Assembly: GCA_023974075.1 (NCBI GenBank)
Contig: CM043797.1
Coordinates: forward strand, 15,982,178-16,046,177
Reading direction: 5' to 3'
Length of the DNA: 64,000 nucleotides
Origin: Chaenocephalus aceratus
Taxonomy: Eukaryota > Chordata > Actinopteri > Perciformes > Channichthyidae
Below, in pieces: positions 11,661-64,000 of the stretch (position 1 is the stretch's first letter; each line of letters starts with the position of its first letter). The notes beneath the pieces are model-generated. The model did not search any database. It was given only the letters and a program-made list of their open reading frames with translations, and had not been told where the DNA came from. Made by a program: the position numbers and the translations under genes.

Positions 11661-13242
11661 TGGCAATTTAGTCAACGTTTGCCAAGCCAAAAGAAAACAG
11701 TGGGTGTAAATTGTCTTCCATCCATTTTATAAAGTTATATTGTCCGTTGGTTTAACCAGTGCGGTTACAAGTGAAAGTTAAACGTAAAACAGTCCATATT
11801 TGTAAAAGACACGCTGGTTACGCTTTATCATGTAGCTTCCTTTAAAACATTCCCAAACAAAGATGAAAATCGGAAGTTACCTGACTTGTATTTCTGGCCT
11901 GAACGCAACAAAAAAAAGCCAATATACATTGATGTGCATAAAAGCATAACAAACATGTTCTGGATAAAAAAAGATATATTTCCAAAATGTTACATTTTAA
12001 TTTATCGCTACAGGAAACTCAGAGGTGTAGCCTACCTCATACAATTAATTGCGGCCTTCTGTGTGGATGCCCAAGTGAGCTGCATAAATGCAAAGACTAT
12101 TTATACGAACTTCCAAGGTCTCCAAAATGCAAATGAATGTAAACCTCGAATCAAAACAGAAATTATCAAAAAATATTTTATAAATATGTGTCATTATGCC
12201 GTCGTAGGATACAACAGTAAGACGACCATGTTCGGTGTTAGAAATAGCCTACTAGCCTTGCCAAAGGTTAAGATTAGATCTGTGTTGTACGGCCAAGTCA
12301 ATATAACGCGAATATGAACACCAAGACTTTCAGGCAATCTTTTTGAAATGCATGAATGCACAGATGGAAACATCTGACCTGAATTATCATTATCATCCTA
12401 CAAATTATTTTTATTTTACAGGGTGTGCTGGTTTGGTTTCATTTTGGATTCAGGTCCATTTCCTGGATTAGACTATGAGGCACAAAGGTGACCCTGGATA
12501 GTCATATGCAAAGCAATACAACAAATCCTATTACAATGAGATTAATTCCCTTGGTCAATTCTTCTTTCAGGGTCCTGGTGAGTTAATAGTAGTGTCTGCT
12601 ACACATCACATTGAACTGGTTTTTAACCAGTGTTTAATCATAGACAGGTATAATAATATTATTTGTTGTATCTATGTTTGCAACAATCACTTGTGACCAT
12701 TCATGCTTCCATTTACAGATATGTTATATTAATTACATGTTTCAAGTTATTTATCCAGCTGAATAATGTGCTGCCAAAGCATTAGCATAGATGCATTGCC
12801 TATATGGTGTTTTATAGTAAAAAGTATGCATTTGACTGCCCGTTGACTCAATGTTTTAAATGTTTATAATTAGATAAAGTATAGGCAATGTCTCATTTTG
12901 CTTTGCCAAATTGATATGCACACATACAGTCCATAATAATACATAATGACAAAAAGCCACCAGGTTCCAGTGGTTATATAAAAGACACACTGACAGCTTG
13001 GCAACAATCCTGTCCATCGTCCTGACTGACAGCCAGAAGCTGAGCTTGCATTTCATGACCTCATTAAGCTGATGTGTGTCAGCATGTCTTCAATATGTCT
13101 CAAGCCAAGGTATAATGTTTGGCTGCATACAGCTGTACCGATCATGTTTTGTTTTTTTCCAGTTTAAAGCTAGATCGAATTTACTGCAACATACATAAAA
13201 AAACATGGTCACAATGATGTCAAATATTCTGCTGATCAAAAA

Positions 13243-13256
13243 CGGCCACCTAGTGG
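13243..13256 (-). promoter_or_regulatory. Candidate CTCF site, minus orientation
   Basis: The minus strand reads CCACTAGGTGGCCG, agreeing with the CTCF core CCAC(C/T)AG(G/A)(G/T)GGC(A/G)(G/C) at every informative position. Motif match only. Confidence 0.5.
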
Positions 13257-13441
13257 ACACAAAAGTCAATCAACCAAATGTGTGCCCATGGTCTTGTAAG
13301 GTAAGGCGAGACAAATTAACTGCAGACTTAATTTGGTTTAGCTTTTGAATAACTGATAGTTAACATACAAATGAATTGTAAGCTCCAATAAGGTGTCAAT
13401 GTAAATTCTTTAAACCATGTCCGTGTAAATCCTTCAAATGT

Positions 13442-13455
13442 CCAGTAGAGGTCGC
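13442..13455 (+). promoter_or_regulatory. Candidate CTCF site, plus orientation
   Basis: The plus strand reads CCAGTAGAGGTCGC, one mismatch (T for G at position 11) to the CTCF core. It lies 186 bp from the minus-oriented candidate, giving a divergent pair. Confidence 0.4.
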
Positions 13456-13629
13456 TCTCATCCCACATGAACAATTATGTTGTTTGTGGAGGACAAGTCA
13501 GTGGTACGAGTAATACTCTCAGCCTGACTGACACCGTGTGTGTCAATTGACCATGCTAGGTATTTGTTTTATTTTATTTTGTGTTGTCTTTTCAAAGTGA
13601 AAGAGAGAGGAAGAATCAGTGCATAAAAA

Positions 13630-14410
13630 CATTTTATAATTTTGATAGTTTTATTATAAAAGGATGTCTTTTGTACTTGACTGCACAATTCAGTACCCTT
13701 AAGCAGGTATGAACAAGTCAAACCTTAAGTCATTCTTTTTACAACCACCTGGGGGGTCAGAGTTCAATAAAATTAGACCCATTCCAAAATGGCAATACTG
13801 AGGCAAAGTAAAACCAGCTTACAATTTGTACCATGTGTACTACAGAAAGCTTGACACAGTGAAAACATCTATATATAGGATATTAACATATATACTATTT
13901 ATCCCTTCACATATATACAATATATACATCTAGCTTGCATGTACAGTATATTCACACACATATTTACAGTCGCTGGAGTCTACATCATAATAATTATAGC
14001 TTTAAATCTGAAAAGAATAACATATACATGCTTCCCAGAAGCGTTTAAGGAGCTTGAATGTCCTAGACATTGTAGATTAAAGTAGCAGTAATACAATATT
14101 ATTAATAATTATCATAATAAACAGGTTAAGCAACATTAATGTAAATAAAATCCTAAAGCTAAGGACATTGGCAGGATGATTATTTTCCCATTGAGTAATT
14201 ATGCTCAGCACCTATAAGATGTCCTCTTTTGTCATTGTGCAAGTACAGAGGAGCTCACATTTATTTTCAGAGCGTTTTTACTCTGGAAATAAAAGAATAA
14301 ACTGTGCTTTAGTTCTGGGGTCCTGTCTATGCTTTGTGTCTGCATGTAAGCAATGACTCAAAGGCTCAATCTTGATCTCAAGGCTGAGCAGACACACTTG
14401 GCAAAGAGTT
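13630..14410 (-). other. stard13: stard13 3' UTR (inferred extent)
   Basis: Sequence after the stard13 stop codon contains minus-strand AATAAA hexamers at 14260-14265 (proximal, about 146 nt past the stop), 13650-13655, and an overlapping pair near 13568-13578. Cleavage is inferred at roughly 13630, or about 13550 for the last pair. The interval is strongly AT-rich and carries three Pumilio-type sites, listed separately. Extent is inferred; no transcript evidence is available. Confidence 0.6.
13912..13968 (-). promoter_or_regulatory. Cluster of three Pumilio-response-element motifs in the stard13 3' UTR
   Basis: Reading the minus strand, TGTAAATA lies at 13961-13968 and TGTATATA at 13921-13928 and 13912-13919. 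All fit the PUM consensus UGUANAUA, within 57 nt. PUM proteins usually recruit deadenylation or repress translation. The AT-rich setting raises the chance level, so this is a candidate only. Confidence 0.5.
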
Positions 14411-62398
<47,988 letters not shown>

Positions 62399-63384
62399 CT
62401 GCAACACAAAAGAAATGCAAAACTATCAGTATCTGTAATATTGAGAAGGGGCTACTGATTGGCTACTTGAACATAGCTCCACTCTGAAAGATGAAAAAAG
62501 CAGGTCCCATTATTCGGCTTTAACAACCATAAGAGGCACACACAGAGGATGTCTCCCTATCTTCAATAGGGCCATTTCTGATACAATGACAAAGTCAATA
62601 CAGGCAATCCACAGAAGAAAAGGTGCATGATTTAGCACAGAGGCTGATGTGCTGCCTCCTACCCCCCAATTATCAGTCTGAAAATGTGAAAAGAAAAGCA
62701 ACACAGGGATATTTAAATGCTAAGCTAGATATTAAAGACATTTTCATTGAGGGACAAATTGTAATGCTGTTACATTGAAGGTGGTGTTGTAAGGAAATAT
62801 ATGATACATATAAAAACTAACTGCAAACTAAGTAAAGAAAATAGGATTCTTACTTAAAACAGTGATGTCCTGGAATTAAATGGTTCATTTTCCTCCTGAT
62901 CTTGCCTACCTCTCTCCTTCATTTCCCCTCTGTGCCCCACTGGTCTGATTTACGCTCTTGTTTGCTTTCCCCTCTTCCACATGTCTCCCCTGGCAGAGAC
63001 TAAACGCTGCGAAACTCCCAGCCAGCCTGTTTGCAATACCGTTGACCCTCCGTCATGACAGTGAATTGGCAGTTAGCCCACATGGTGCTGATTCAGACTT
63101 CTATCAACATATCTGCAAAGGTTTTACTGGTCAGTTGGACTCCACACAATAAGTAGGTCGTGTACTGCATGTTTCATGAGGACTGCGGCCCCCCCAGTGT
63201 TGTCATGGCAGCAGAAATGCTCACAGTTTTAAAGAAGCACTTGGCTGATTGAGTAACATTGCTGCCACTTTGCTGTGGCAACAAAAAGACCTGATTGGCA
63301 GGATGAACCAGGACAGGTGCTTTTGTTTGTATCCGTCTTTGTTGCAGGGTCTCTAACATTTGTTGACCTCACGGCAAAAACCGT
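62399..63384. other. Upstream of stard13 exon C, unassigned
   Basis: Presumed intron of the longest stard13 transcript; no further upstream exon was recognised before 63384. Confidence 0.4.
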
Positions 63385-63430
63385 AAGGCAAGGCAAGGCA
63401 AGTTTATTTATATAGCACCTTTCAACACAA
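63385..63430 (+). repeat. LINE 3' tail, (AAGGC)n TTTATATAGCAC type
   Basis: Nearly identical to the tail of the LINE at 42783-42830: AAGGCAAGGCAAGGCAAG, TTTATTTATATAGCAC, TTTCAACACAAG. A 5'-truncated copy of the same family; only the tail remains. Confidence 0.75.
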
Positions 63431-64000
63431 GGCAAGGTAGTAGGACAGCAAGCACCTGGAAGTCCATTTTTGATTCATTTAGATAAAGATTTAAAGCAGG
63501 GATCTCATGACCACTACATTTCTGGAAGATTACATTAAACCACTTTGCATGTCCATGCTGCTCCAGGGTTAAGGTTATCTTCAGGCACACAATCTCGACT
63601 GTCTCACTATGACAATACAGAGAAGCAATGAATATAGCAAAACATAAACCAAATCTATGAACAGCCACTGATGTATCCTTCATTATAGACTGTAAGATAT
63701 AGCACAGTCTGGCACAATTTGATCACATATTTAAACATTTCTGTAACAGAGTTTAAAAGCTGGGTGCAGAAACATGGCGGGTCCTCATCTCTCTGCTTTC
63801 AAACTTTACACATGTCTTTGAAGAGAAGGACATGCAATGGACCTTATAAAATACTCTCAGAGGGCCGGCTTCAGACCCAGTTTCAGAAATAAATATGTGA
63901 AAATTAGTACTCCAAAAACCAGATGCCGGGCCCCAGTGGAGATGTGCCGATTTGACAAGGCTTCAAAGACTTGAACACATCCCTCTCTCCCTTTTTTTTT
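63431..64000. other. Window end, unassigned
   Basis: No feature recognised. The window ends in a T run at 63992-64000. Confidence 0.4.

Larger units (their letters stand above)
11661..13549. other. Intergenic DNA between nbea promoter and stard13 3' end
   Basis: About 1.9 kb of AT-rich DNA. It holds two CTCF-like motifs (13243-13256 and 13442-13455), listed separately. The 143-codon plus-strand frame at 11886-12317 shows no homology. Confidence 0.5.

Noticed and set aside
11886..12317. 143-codon plus-strand open frame upstream of nbea
   Set aside because: No proper start, no homology, AT-rich composition typical of chance frames.

Overview
The window reads as nuclear DNA of a ray-finned fish, probably a percomorph teleost. 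It has vertebrate exon-intron genes with GT/AG splice sites and long AT-rich introns. It also has long CA/TG microsatellites, many hAT-type DNA transposons, an L2-like LINE and a tRNA-derived SINE. No prokaryotic gene, CRISPR array or viral gene was found. The species cannot be named from the sequence alone.

Two protein-coding genes, both on the minus strand, account for all confident coding sequence. At the left, 10955-11227 is the first coding exon of neurobeachin (nbea). It has a CpG-rich 5' region to about 11660, and its first intron runs off the window through position 1. About 3.2 kb upstream of that start codon lies the stop codon of stard13 (DLC2 family: SAM, RhoGAP and START domains). 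Thirteen shared stard13 exons (14411-24208) were reconstructed from splice sites, and every junction keeps reading frame. Three alternative upstream exons all end in phase 1 and all splice in frame to the SAM exon: 37690-37852, 49476-49599 (the gene's small CpG-rich promoter region) and a 34-nt exon at 62365-62398. The predicted proteins are 1109, 1096 and at least 1066 residues. The 3' UTR (down to about 13630) holds three Pumilio-type sites.

Layout. 1-10954: nbea intron 1, with a palindromic MITE (99-399), two non-autonomous hAT elements with clear 8-bp target duplications (3774-4342 and 4880-5576), a SINE (8813-9067) and a short retroposon 3' end (7067-7136). 10955-11660: nbea exon 1 and promoter. 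11660-13630: intergenic, with two divergent CTCF-like motifs. 13630-24208: stard13 body, with a roughly 212-bp CA repeat at 20376-20587. 24209-62364: three very large 5' introns. These hold a 5.3-kb nest of transposons (42457-47774: a hAT holding a LINE that is itself split by a second hAT and a Harbinger-like element), a related hAT in opposite orientation (55118 to about 56433) and several microsatellites. 62365-64000: the 34-nt exon and more upstream intron.

Functionally, stard13 is a Rho GTPase-activating focal-adhesion protein and nbea is a BEACH-domain vesicle-trafficking scaffold. They are genomic neighbours, with no evidence that they act together. No wholly new system was found. The best leads are the triple 5' exon choice of stard13, the UG-repeat tract beside a frame-critical 64-nt exon, the inverted transposon pair flanking the middle promoter, and the tandem nbea-stard13 arrangement with putative CTCF sites between them.
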